64,000 bases of DNA from Musa acuminata AAA Group. Its lineage: Eukaryota; Streptophyta; Magnoliopsida; Zingiberales; Musaceae. The translations under genes were made by a program, and so were the position numbers. Shown here in pieces: positions 23,963-34,896 of this stretch. The DNA lies in NCBI RefSeq assembly GCF_036884655.1, contig NC_088344.1, positions 33,003,001 to 33,067,000 of the forward strand, written 5' to 3'. Every line of letters begins with the position of its first letter. Within the stretch, counting starts at the first letter, position 1. The notes beneath the pieces were generated by a model. That model did not search any database and was not told where the DNA came from. It was given only the letters and a program-made list of their open reading frames with translations.

Positions 23963-24526
23963 TCCGGTTCATGGTCTGATTGATTCTCAAGCCGGGTTGA
24001 GCTTAAAATCTTGAAACAAACTCTTTGCCAATGATTTCATCGATTGAAAGTTACTGCAGATTATTATCAACCCGGTTCATGGTCTGATTGATTCTCAAGC
24101 CGGGTTGAGCTTAAAATCTTGAAACAAACTCTTTGCCAATGATTTCATCGATTGAAAGTTACTGCAGATTATTATCAACCCGGTTCATGGTCTGATTGAT
24201 TCTCAAGCCGGGTTGAGCTTAAAATCTTGAAACAAACTCTTTGCCAATGATTTCATCGATTGAAAGTTACTGCAGATTATTATCAACCCGGCAGATTATT
24301 ATCAACCCGGTTCATGGTCTGATTGATTCTCAAGCCGGGTTGAGCTTAAAATCTTGAAACAAACTCTTTGCCAATGATTTCATCGATTGAAAGTTACTGC
24401 AGATTATTATCAACCCGGTTCATGGTCTGATTGATTCTCAAGCCGGGTTGAGCTTAAAATCTTGAAACAAACTGTTTGCCAATGATTTCATCGATTGAAA
24501 GTTACTGCAGATTATTATCAACCCGG
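23963..24526. repeat. five-copy 108-bp tandem array with hairpin units
   Basis: Units start at 23966, 24074, 24182, 24309 and 24417, each 108 bp. A 19-bp partial duplication (GCAGATTATTATCAACCCG) is inserted between units 3 and 4. The copies are almost identical; unit 5 has CTGTTTGCC where the others have CTCTTTGCC. At each junction TCAACCCGG and CCGGGTTGA form perfect 9-bp arms around a 24-nt loop, so units 2-5 each begin with a potential stem-loop. After the last unit CCCGGC and GCCGGG form a related shorter hairpin. The array begins about 165 bp after the XYLT stop codon and may be part of its 3-prime UTR. Confidence 0.95.
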
Positions 24527-25029
24527 CTTTGTGGATTTCACTTATGCCGGGCAATTGCTGTTGAGAACTATCTATCCTCCCCAGTACCCATCAACAGGCG
24601 ATTTTGTACAGCTGTGGTCTGACGACTAATTACATTGATCGTATCTTATTGCCGCAACTTGTCTATGCTTTGCATCCTATGATCCACAGCTTTACATGCG
24701 TCAATTGTAAGCTGGCTCGAACAGTTTATGCAAATATTGGATGCCATCTATTCAATTGCGAACAAAAAATGTGTCAATTTATCCTGCTCAAAATATCATG
24801 ATTGTAATAACGTACAATGAGAGGAAAATAACGCATTGCAAAAGTAATTTTATCTCTTGTCAATTGTCATCCCATAGAAAAGGAAAAAAATAAAATTAGG
24901 AATTCGTAGAACAGAGGCAACATATTGCGGACATCACTGCAACGCAGCAGTATCCAATAATCATAGATTAACCAAGATTTGGTGAGCAAAACTCCACCTG
25001 ACAGAAATGTAGGAAGCAGCTCCCACTAC
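24527..25029. other. intergenic, nothing recognisable
   Basis: About 0.5 kb between the tandem array and the carrier pseudogene. It contains only short chance frames and an AT-rich segment near 24830-24900. Confidence 0.5.
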
Positions 25030-25428
25030 CGAAAACTATTGAAGACAATCAACTGCAGCTTGTCGTAACCGGCAAGAACACCAGAACCAGCTACGGCACG
25101 GAGTTTGTTCGCGCCCAGCATCGTCGAACAGCTACTTGACAGCTTCTCCGGAGGTCATATGACACATAACATAACCACGTATACATTTACCTGAGTGGGA
25201 AAATAACAAATGATATCATTAGCTGTGTTCCCTCTCCACAAAGACAAAGCACCTTCATCTTTAATTGTTCCGGCAAAGGAGTCTGTACTTCCTTTTGTAA
25301 GGTTCAAAGAGGCGATCAGCAGTAGCACACGTTCAATAGTAGCTGCAGCCGTCTTTGAAACAACAGCAGAAACTCCTCCCATGGGGAAATCAATAGCAAA
25401 GCTCGCAACGCCTTTTCTGCTTGAGCAT
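25030..25428 (-). pseudogene. ADP/ATP carrier (AAC) pseudogene fragment
   Basis: On the minus strand the piece at 25428-25190 reads [43 protein letters not shown] and YFPTQ, the first repeat of mitochondrial ADP/ATP carriers. A few bases later the C-terminal MTSGEAVK appears, followed after a stop and frame change by [19 protein letters not shown] near 25125-25035. So the N-terminal transit region, roughly 120 internal residues and part of the first matrix loop are missing. The signature Pro of PIERV is Thr and RYFPTQ has lost its Arg. It is clearly a dead copy. Whether it came by retroposition or by deletion of a genomic duplicate cannot be decided. Confidence 0.9.
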
Positions 25429-25440
25429 GGACAAAAATAG

Positions 25441-27156
25441 GTGAGGTAGATGTCTCAATGGGAAGCTCATAATAACTGCAGTTAAATATTCTAAGATAAA
25501 TTTTTTGATATATGATTTTGAATTGTTTTATATGAAACTAAGTGAGAGACATGTACACTTATTTTATGGATATCGTCAATGTTCTAAAAATACTTGGTAA
25601 ATTTTTTTCTAATTTTGAACTTGCTAACGAGATATTAAGATCTCTTCCAAAGAGTTAGAATCTTAAAGTAATTATAATTCAAGAAGCTCAAGACTTCAAC
25701 AACTTTTTATTCGAAGAATTTATCGAGTCTATGATGATCTATGAAATAACATACAATATACATGAAGAATTTAAGAATAACCTTCAAAAGAATAATAAAG
25801 ATTTGATACTTCAAACAATAGAATACCACTTGTGATAACTCAAAGTGACTTTGAACTCCTAATAAAAAAATTTAAAAAATTCATAAAATAAGAATCAAAG
25901 AATAAAAATGAACTTGAAAACAACACAATAAAAAAAAATAAACTTTGAAGGTCACTGGGCGAAAAAATTAGAACCAGAACACAGATCAAGAATGTAATTG
26001 TTTCATGATTACAGAATGCAAACAACAGATCAAGAGAAGTGTCATCACCACAGAAGCTACAAGATTCAAGATCTAAAACGCCAACAAATCTAAGAAACCC
26101 AGGACCCCAAAAGCCACATGTAGAAGGAAATTGCAAGCAAGAACCATGAGACAACCTACAAACCTTACGGAAAAAGAGATCTGATTACATATACTAAATC
26201 GAATATATAGAACAAGACGGCCCTAAAAACATTGCAGACCTACCTGATCGAACAGTTTTCTACAGGCAAACAACAATTATTTATACCCACCTCATCCGGA
26301 TCGATCAAATACAAACACGAAAAAAAAGGAAACGAGAGTCATCCCTAGGAGAAAACATACATCTACCGAAACGAGAGCCACAGAAGTCGATCGATCCGCT
26401 CGGATCTTGTGATCGGTAACAGCATAAATGAAAAGAATACGAAAAAAGAAGACAAGATTACTCGAAATCAATAAAGAATCCACATGGGATTAGGGTTTCA
26501 CCCTTCCGAAGCGTCTCCCCCTTTCCCCTCTTTTCCTGGGAGACGAGACAGAGAGGCGATAAGAAAAGCAACAGCGCGCGCGCGGAGGCGATTCTTCATG
26601 ATTATTTGAAGTAGCGCACGTACGTGCGTCTGCGGAGATCATTGTATGCTCACCGTCAGATCTCATCAGAACACCCATAAGCGTCGGATCTTAACTCCTC
26701 GTTACTTGTCGTTGGGTCAAGAATACCATGGAACGCATTGGTCTACCTGTTCAATTACCGTCTTTCTTACCTGCCTTGTGAGTTCACATGACGCATGGAA
26801 TCACAGCGGGGCCCATTTCTATGTTGAATCACGAGGCGGGTAGGCCCATTTCTATCTTCCACGGACGAGAGACGAACGCAACGGCAGACGGGAGGAACGC
26901 AAACGTTATAAACACCTTTTTAATCTGAGCCGTTCACTTTATTTGATCCATATACGGACGATTGAGATGAAATGAAGAGTCGGATGGACGGTTGTGGACT
27001 AATGTCAGCAATTTGACATTTCATGATATAATTACTTATAATTTTCGTCTAATTAATTAATTACCTGTAATTTCCTTCACCTCTATCGGATAAGGTGGAT
27101 TGCGATACTCTCAGTCTCAGCCACTCAGTGCCGTAATGGTGGATCACCAGGGGACA
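25441..27156. other. intergenic, with promoter-like GC-rich segment
   Basis: 25441-26480 is AT-rich without coding signal. At 26480-26680 the minus strand turns GC-rich and contains a telobox-type AAACCCTAA (26494-26502) after pyrimidine-rich DNA, a layout common in leaders of plant housekeeping genes, but no gene follows before the carrier pseudogene. Also present are a short CGCGCG run near 26573 and AT-rich DNA at 27000-27080. Confidence 0.4.
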
Positions 27157-27652
27157 TCAGTAGAGGGTGAAGCCGTCGTCGTAGGAGACATGCCGCCCAC
27201 GTCGACACGCCGGCGCGTTCTCGTCGTACTCGGCGCAGCAGCTCCATCTCTTCTTCCAGTTGGCGCTCCCCGTGTTCGGCCTGTTCTCCTTCGCGTTCCA
27301 CCTGTAGACGATCACGCCGCTTCTGTCGCTCCACTCCCCGTCGATCCCCTGATGCGGCGGCGCCAACGAGAACAGCCCTTTCTCCCCTGCACCCCACGAG
27401 CACCGAGGTCAAACCTCTGCAACGGAATAGTACAGATCCGATGCATGTACCTGTCGTGTGGCCATGGAAGGAGCAAGCTGTGGGGGAGTTGTCACTGTCT
27501 TGGTAAAGCTCTCCGCATCTGAGGCATCTCTTCCTCGATGGCGCTTCCTGTTGCGTCGAAAGGCGAGGAGAAGGCGCTGATCTGATTGATTTCCTGTAAG
27601 GTTTTGTGGACAAGAAGTGGATTCGAGGAAGGCCGCAGTATGGTGAAGCCAT
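27157..27652 (-). CDS. small plant-conserved Cys/His-rich protein, CHORD-like
   Basis: Two minus-strand exons, 27652-27451 and 27386-27157, encode 143 aa. They are joined across a 64-nt GT-AG intron that keeps the phase. I recognise the C-terminal two thirds as a strongly conserved plant protein of unknown function, with CLRC (C43, C46), NSPTACSFHGH (C60, H63, H65), a Trp-rich middle (GEWSDRSGVIVYRW), WKKRWSCC (C117, C118), then C128 and H133, ending DDGFTLY. The Cys/His order and the WSCC block resemble the zinc-binding CHORD module of RAR1/CHP-1, but with a longer insert and CxxC at the start; that relation is inference. The first 40 residues are variable and basic with Ser/Arg, possibly an organelle or nuclear signal. 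The start has a good context (CTCCCATGG). Its 5-prime end faces the AGP gene. Confidence 0.85.
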
Positions 27653-27740
27653 GGGAGATGCTTGCTCTTTGGGTAGAGAGAAGGGAAGGCTATCTATGGC
27701 AGAGGTGGCGTTGAGGGAAACGAATCATACTCTTGGGGCC

Positions 27741-27759
27741 TGGTCAACGATATTGACCA
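27741..27759. promoter_or_regulatory. perfect inverted W-box pair
   Basis: TGGTCAACGATATTGACCA contains TTGACCA on each strand separated by 5 nt, a perfect palindrome of two WRKY-binding W-boxes. It lies 89 bp upstream of the 27652 start codon and about 110 bp upstream of the AGP TATA box, so it could serve both divergent genes. W-box recognition by WRKY proteins is established; use here is inferred. Confidence 0.7.
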
Positions 27760-27868
27760 TGACCGATTCCCATGCACATCAACAGCACGTAAAGCCCGCC
27801 TTCACATGACGCAGTGACCATGAAACCTCTAACCACCCCGACAAACCATGCGAACCACCGAAACGCCC

Positions 27869-27875
27869 TATAAAT
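27869..27875 (+). promoter_or_regulatory. TATA box of the AGP gene
   Basis: TATAAAT in a GC-rich setting, 108 bp upstream of the AGP start codon. Transcription would start near 27900, giving a leader of about 80 nt. Confidence 0.75.
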
Positions 27876-27982
27876 CGCCCCCTCCCCATCCGCCATTCCT
27901 CCTCAGGCTAGCAAAGAAGAAGGAGAACCCCAACCCGCCACAAAGAATAAGTCTCTCCCTCTCATCTCTTCCGCCGGTAGCA

Positions 27983-28159
27983 ATGGAGATGACAAATATC
28001 GCCTGCATTGTCCTCGTCGCCGCTGCATCGGCCGCCACAGCCCTGGCAGCTGAGGCCCCGGCTCCTGGTCCCGCCAGCGCGTCCTTCGCCATCACCCCCT
28101 CCATGGGAGCCGCCGTCGGTGCCGCCGCCTTCTCCTTCTTTGCCTTCTACTTGCAGTAG
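27983..28159 (+). CDS. AGP23: arabinogalactan peptide (AGP23-like)
   Basis: A single-exon gene for 58 aa. Residues 1-22 (MEMTNIACIVLVAAASAATA) form a signal peptide, followed by LAAE and the short mature region EAPAPGPASAS, whose Ala-Pro repeats are sites for hydroxylation and arabinogalactan addition. A hydrophobic C-terminus (AAVGAAAFSFFAFYL) serves as a GPI-anchor signal. The MEMxxIAC start, PAPGP core and FAFYL end match the AGP23 group of AG-peptides, which is pollen-expressed in Arabidopsis. The frame is open upstream to 27848, but the TATA box at 27869 and the signal-peptide position favour the inner Met. It probably acts at the plasma membrane or in the cell wall. Confidence 0.9.
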   Translation: MEMTNIACIVLVAAASAATALAAEAPAPGPASASFAITPSMGAAVGAAAFSFFAFYLQ

Positions 28160-29257
28160 CCTCGTGAAGAGAGAGAAAGATCGAGAGAAGCGTTTCTTGA
28201 TTCCTTGTTTCCTCGTTTAATTCTCTACATTGGTTTGATACAAACGAATGATCGGATGTTATTGATTACAATGCAATATTAAGTTCATTGTCCCATTTGT
28301 TTGGAAGATAAGAATGCCAACTTGAGTTGTACTTTCTCTTGGCTTATTCTCGATCGCATATGTATAAAGATTGACTAATAGCAAGGAATTATTAAGGTAA
28401 GATTCATTAGGAAACATTCTTGATGGGAGAAACTCTCTTAATAATTTATCCTATACCCTCTGCTCTCACCTATAAATAAACATGACCTCTAAGGACTAAA
28501 GACGAATGTCATATAGGACGCAATTGAAAGATTATAATTTCTCTCTCAACCTTCGATTCTTCTTACAAATTCACAATAGTTTTTGAATCTAAAGATTATG
28601 CTCTGATTATACAGATATACTTTTCAGATTGTATCAAAAGTACACATCATAAAAATCGATCTAATATTATTTAATCTTAATCCTAACATAAATTTTTTTT
28701 CGCATTACATACAAATATCATAGATTTTATAGTTACAGGATAAAAGATTTTTATAGAACAAACAATGCAAGATTAGACTTGCAGTGAGTTGGTGTGTCAC
28801 TATACTCGAGTGGATGAAATGAACTGCTGCATCATGTTTGCTCATCAGGATAAAGGATGTTAATTGGACCTTTAAATGAAATCCAAAAGGAGATTGTGCA
28901 TGCTTTTGTTTTATTGTTTTGATGCAGGAAACAGTTTTATTGTTCTATTCAAATTTAATCTTTTTATTTTCAATCCATTCTATAAGGAAGAATGTTGAAA
29001 CATATTATATATCCTGCAAAAGTCATAAACCATAATTGTATAGACTTTCTTTGGGGTGTATATCCAAATAGTGAATATATATTTTGTATATTAATTTAAG
29101 GTTATTTATTCTCAAATTCAACATATTTTCAGCATGGTTTCTAAAGAGAGTCTAACGATATAAATATTGTTTGCATTACCTTAAATTTTAACAATAAAGA
29201 GACAACAATATCCAAAAAGTAAATGTATATTTGTCATTTATTTTTTATATAAATTTA

Positions 29258-29294
<37 letters not shown>

Positions 29295-31395
29295 ATTTGA
29301 TATATTTCCAGCAAGATTCTCAAGACAAATATTACAATATTCACTTATAAGTGTCACAAGATAGATATTATTTGTTTTACTGAAATATATCAAAACCACT
29401 CTATATGTACCCTTGAGAAGAGCAATAATGAATCTTAGATGGACATCAAATGCATTTCAATAATGCAAATTATATACTAAACATAGTGGCATATTTAATC
29501 TTTAGAAAAGCAACATTAGGCACTAATACTATTTTTCCCAAGATTTATCTAGAATTAGAACTGCAACACTACATCCTACTTTCACTGACTAAACAATTGT
29601 AGAGTATATATATAGGAGCCACACACTATTGCAACAATGATTCCATATGATGGGAACAATGTCTCATCAGCTCAAAGGGTATCCATATGTCAGCTCAAAA
29701 TGTGCCATGATTCCACATCCAATGCTAAAGCACCTTAAGACATGAGATAGTGACAGCAAGATAGCATCACAAGATAGGGAATCTGACTCTTGCGCAGGGT
29801 AGGTTGCTTCTCCATAGCTATTTTCACAGTCCCATTGCAGTTTTATATAATAAATAAGAACAAGTGCCACAGAGAAAGAGATAATGCACTAAAAAGATAA
29901 AGAGCACTACAACATCTTCCCAGGATTCCATGGCAGACGCAGACTTCCTCATTCTGATAGGGAAGGTAGAGAGATGGATAGTAGGATATGTTCCGTCTTT
30001 CAGAAGCATTAAACATGGATTCCCCATTTCACCAATAGCACTCAAGATTATCTGAGACTTAATTCATCATGTTACACCTCTATGATTAAGCTTGTTTGAT
30101 TTAGGAGGAGGAGGAGAAGGAAAAATATTTGTGTTGATTGATTGACTGAAGTGACAGATCGAACTATGTGAAACAAAAGGCTCATTGTTCTAAGATGAAA
30201 TGTAGACAGGAAACAGATAGGATAGCCATCATTACAAACACTTGCAGCTGTTCAAATGCCATCTCCTATTTCCATGCAGTTAAATGTACTACAATAGATT
30301 TATATATTAGATGTTGAACCACTAATTCCCATCTCTGATGCAACATTTCTGGAGTCCACAGTGGTTACTTGTTGTCACTGTGGCCATACATTTGATCCTC
30401 ATATGACAGTGACTAAAACTGCATCTTCTAATGTACACTTCAGATAACTGGGAACATGGAGAAGATGATACTTGTGGTCAGATAAACTTCACATTGTGGG
30501 AATGTAGGAAACAATCTCTACAGCATGAACTTGAAGAATGTTGAGATGGTGACACCTCACTAATTGAGATACTTCAGGTCATTTTTATGCTCTCTTATGC
30601 GTGACCACCTTAGGAATATGGGGTACATATTCTGCAGGAACAAACCGAAGCATAGCATCTGAGAATATGATTCCTCCTCCTCCAATGCATAGCTAGAATC
30701 AGGGAGATCCCTAATCCCTTGTGCTATCAGATGACCTCCTTGATGAGGCCATGGAAGGAACCTTTGATGCTCTATTTTCTTACTGTCTTCATGGCTGCTG
30801 CCACTGACATTATAATGCTCAAGATAATGACATCTAAACCAATGCTTTGCATATTAAGGCTATGTGGAACAACAGTGATCACACATGCCATGTTTTTTAG
30901 CAAGTAAATTAAGAAATAAGCTGCAATATTTTATTTGCTTCAGTTATAATGTTATTTTATGCTATCATAGTTAATCACCAACAGATTAATTAATCAAAAC
31001 CAATGAAATATCCTTTGATAGTCTCACCCATGTTTGTGTAAAGAAGGAATATCATGACATTAGAAGCTGCAACTTTACATAAAAACAAGTGTTGTTGACA
31101 ATCATCAGATTTCACAATACATGTTTTATAGTTGTATTAATGATTTTATATGTTATTAATTAATTTGCATTAGCTTTCATCATTGATGGCTACTAAAAGC
31201 AATAAAATTCACCAAGGTAGTTACTTATATTTATATGTCATAATGGTTTCCTTAGAACCTTAATCCAGATTTAGATATTGAATGAGTCCAGACAGATAGA
31301 ACTATAGAAAAATGAAATCAATAAACAAAGAAAATACAAGAATAAAAAAGGGGTTTTTGTCTTTTAGTAGAAACACATCTTTCCTATATACATAC

Positions 31396-31448
<53 letters not shown>

Positions 31449-31453
31449 AAGTG

Positions 31454-31491
<38 letters not shown>

Positions 31492-32640
31492 ATATTGAAG
31501 TAGACTTTATTATTATTCATATTATTTGTGCAACTCTCATCACTGACGTCAGCATCCCATCAACATCAGCTCATGGAAGACTCGTGGATTGCACGTGACA
31601 CTGATAATAAAAAGGTGTGGCCAATGGCTACTGTAAAATTGTATTTATAGGATATATAATTATATTTATATATGATAAATATAAATATATTGGATCCTCT
31701 TTCATGGGTTGCATCCATTTCCCTATGTGATCTACTTTTATAGTTTGAGATCTGCATAGCTTATTTGATTAGCACCATTAAAATTTATAGATTGGATATC
31801 AACTTTTTTTGAAGTTTGTAAATATAATGGATTGTATTTTTAATAATTGAAACATATATTTTTAGAAAAAATGGTTATTGGATCAGAAATATTTATCATG
31901 GCATCACATAAACATTATGTTTTGTGTAACAAACTCTTATCTACTCATTTTTATTTCTTCTTGTTTCTAATCTATAATTATATATATATATATTTTTTTT
32001 GTGGCAAAAAAATATATATTATCAAATTCTATTACAACATTTTCAATAATAATTCTTTCGATACTAATTTTTTTTATAAGACTCGTATGTCATAGATACG
32101 TTGTTATAATAAATGCCTTTCTAATACTGAAGTTAGTAGAGTCGAAGTTTCGAAACCTCTAAAAATAAATTATTATATAATATTTTAGATAAATTAATAT
32201 TATTTATGATTGATGTTGAGGTCAAATGTACTTATCCACTTATCTCATAATAAAGAATTATGGACCTTACCTGAGATATTATCTAATAAATAATTATTTA
32301 TTTTTATGAATATGAAAACGGAGGCATGTGGGAGTTGTCTGTCGGAATCCTAAAAGGTCCTTTTGAGATTATGTTTGTAGACGACTTCAAACATCTGATC
32401 GATCAAAGTCCATTAATGTCGATCCTGCCAATTCCAAGCAATAAATTCGTAATTTGACTCGATCAATCGAGGTGGACCCAAATCCGAACCCATATGTAAG
32501 TGCGATGCTAAAAGTGGATCAAGAACACGTAGGCCCCACACTTGAGAATACTTCGTGATGGTCCCAATATAGCAACTAAAATCTAGAGAGCAAGTCAATA
32601 CTATTACGGTTCCGAGCCACCAAACGCGTGGCGTTTTGGG
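28160..32640. other. 4.5-kb AT-rich intergenic region with (AT)n tracts
   Basis: No conserved reading frame or RNA gene was recognised on either strand. Pure or nearly pure AT dinucleotide tracts lie at about 29264-29290, 31399-31446 and 31467-31491. The longer open frames here are explained by low-complexity sequence. Part of 28160-28300 is expected to be the AGP 3-prime UTR. Confidence 0.5.
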
Positions 32641-32682
32641 GATTGACGATTGGTTCGAAGGGCTTTTCCGTCACTTCGATGT

Positions 32683-32690
32683 TATAAATA
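32683..32690 (+). promoter_or_regulatory. TATA box of the bHLH gene
   Basis: TATAAATA, followed about 40 bp later by a C-run (32727-32737) and a (CT)n tract (32738-32764), a common arrangement in plant leaders. It lies 540 bp upstream of the start codon, which fits a leader containing a short intron. Confidence 0.65.
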
Positions 32691-32726
32691 GCCCCGATTG
32701 CGGTGGTTATTCTGCGCTCTGCTTCC

Positions 32727-32767
<41 letters not shown>

Positions 32768-32888
32768 GGAGTCGTAGTGACCGACGCCAGAAAACCACTT
32801 CCTTGGTTTCGCTTTAGATCGATCGATCGATCGGTCCAACGAAGAAGCTGTCTCTCGGTGGTCCTCAAGATGCGAGCAGACTAATCTA

Positions 32889-32957
32889 ATGGCTTCGAGG
32901 AGCGAGGCGAGCCGTGAAAGGAACGGCTTTTGTCGGTTCTTCCCTCACGATTTCTGA
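32889..32957 (+). promoter_or_regulatory. upstream ORF in the bHLH leader
   Basis: A 22-codon ORF (MASRSEASRERNGFCRFF and four more residues) lies between the TATA box and the main start. Its stop codon ends 2 nt before a strong splice donor (ACG|GTAAGT at 32960). An acceptor (CTTTTCAG at 33178) restores the leader before the main ATG. It could reduce translation of the bHLH protein. Confidence 0.5.
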
Positions 32958-33229
32958 CGGTAAGTGACTCTTCGTCCAACGGCCGATTCATTTCCTGCGC
33001 TCCCATCTGGGAATTTTGCTTATTTATGGGGTTTTTTTTTTTACTTTGCATGTTGGTGATTTCGTACGAAAGATTGGTTCTTGGAGCTTCCGCAATGACG
33101 AAGAGAAGGAAGCGTGAGGTTTCAGCTGCATTGAAGCTTCTGCTATCGTGTTGATTCTGATCTGTTAGAGCTTTTCAGCAAATTAGTAGCTCCAGGAGGC
33201 CAAATTTGGTGGAAGGAAGAGGAGAAGCT

Positions 33230-34896
33230 ATGTACAGATCTCATCCGGTGCCGCCGTTGAAAGATCTCAACCTTCCTTACCCGTCCGCCGGTCCTTTCGG
33301 TGTGCAGCGAACAGAGGAACCTGGATCCGATCTGCTCGTTCACCACCACCACCACCACCACCACCAGCAGATGAGCTCGGGCCTCCTCCGGTATCGATCG
33401 GCCCCAAGCTCGCTGCTCGGTGAAGTCTGCGAGGAATTCGACCCTGTTAGTGCCGCCAGCCACGAGACCGAGACCATGTACGCTCGCTTCTTGGCGCCGG
33501 ATCCCCGCGACGAGGTCCGTGACAAGCCCTCAGGTGTCGCCGCCTCTTCTGCTGGCCACAGCAGTCCTCACGTTCCGCCGCCGCCTGCGGCGCCGGAGGT
33601 TAACGAGCAGCAGAGCAGAGGCTTCTCCTCTGCTCCGCACACGATGTTCCACCTTCAGCAGCAGCAACCGCAGCAGATGCCGAGCCATAGCTCGGTGGAG
33701 AGCTCGTTTCCGGTCTCCGGCAGCTCCTCCAGTCTCATTAGGCAAAGCAGCTCCCCTGCTGGCTTTCTTTCTCACTTGAACGCTAATAGTGGTGACAGTT
33801 TCCTCTCTTCTTTGCGTTGTTGGATCTTCTATTGAGTATGCTGCAAAGAAAAATAGAATCTTTGTCCTGAATATTGATGGGCAAAGCACTCTTCTTCGTT
33901 CCGCAGGCTATGGCATGATGAGAGGGATGGGTGGTTTCAGAGATGGAAGTGGCTTCATGATGGATGGAACACACAGATCGAAGGGCCAACTAAGCTTCCC
34001 ATCGAGGCAAAACTCTGTCTTGTCGCATATCTCCGAGATGGAGAGTGAGGAGGCCATGGAGGGGAGCAGCCCCAGAGAGCGCAGCGGCGATGGCCGGAGT
34101 TTCATTTCGGCATTCTCGGTCGCCTCTTGGGACGAGTCCTCTCTGTTCAACAACAGCTTCTCGGGCCTGGAAAGAGGCAGAGAGAGCGAGGAGAAGATGA
34201 CTGCAGGTCTCATCTCACTGGAACCTCAGGTAACTCCACTCCCTCCTTGTTCTACTCCATTCTGTCAACAAGCACTTCTCTGAACGGACAAACCATGCCT
34301 CAGAATGGTGAGGGGAGAAACCACGCCTCGGGCGTCCCCCATCAGCTTAGCTTGCCCAAGTCCTCGCCGGTCATGACCGCCATCGAGAAGTTCCTGCAGA
34401 TCCACGATGCAGTCCCCTTCAAGATCAGAGCTAAACGGGGTTGCGCCACCCACCCGCGAAGCATCGCCGAGAGGGTATCTCTTCTCTTGATTCCGTTTCT
34501 TGTTCTTCATCTGTAAGCTGCGGTCGATGTAATACCCCACAGTCTTGATCAGGTGAGGAGGACTCGGATCAGCGAGAGGATGAAGAAGCTCCAAGAACTG
34601 GTCCCTAACATGGATAAGGTAGCAACACGAACCATTTCCAATAGAACAGTAATTCGATCAATCCTCTTACTCGTGCTGGAACATCGACAGCAAACCAATA
34701 CAGCCGACATGCTGGATTTGGCGCTGGATTACATCAAGAATCTCCAGAAACAAGTAAAGGTATTAATTAAACTCTCCTGCAGAAACGTTCTGTTCGTGTG
34801 CAACTTGACATTAGATCTTCTTCTCGGCATTTGAAGGCATTGTCGGAAAGCCGGGCGAGCTGCAGCTGTTCGGCCAGCACTCACAAGCTATACTGA
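33230..34896 (+). CDS. bHLH transcription factor, FBH / bHLH122-128-130 type
   Basis: Exons 33230-33791, 33907-34229, 34304-34474, 34553-34618, 34691-34759 and 34837-34896 give 1251 nt and 416 aa, all GT-AG and in phase. The N-terminal half is low in complexity, with a His run (33344-33365 CAC repeats), Pro/Ala and Gln stretches. Family motifs follow: GGFLSHLN-like [44 protein letters not shown] and EKFLQ. The DNA-binding part [16 protein letters not shown] (residues 337-352) joins [22 protein letters not shown] and [22 protein letters not shown], with His, Glu and Arg of the basic region present for E/G-box contact. FBH proteins in Arabidopsis activate CONSTANS; other members act in stress and stomata. 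The third acceptor was set at CCTCAG|AATGG because only it keeps phase. The leader carries an uORF and a probable intron (32960-33178). Confidence 0.92.

Noticed and set aside
27100..27522. 140-codon plus-strand open frame
   Set aside because: It is antisense to the CHORD-like gene, whose conserved protein and splice sites explain the sequence.
34271..34303. Acceptor AACAAG|CACTTC for bHLH exon 3
   Set aside because: Wrong phase relative to exon 2; CCTCAG|AATGG gives phase 0 and the conserved HQLSLPK region.
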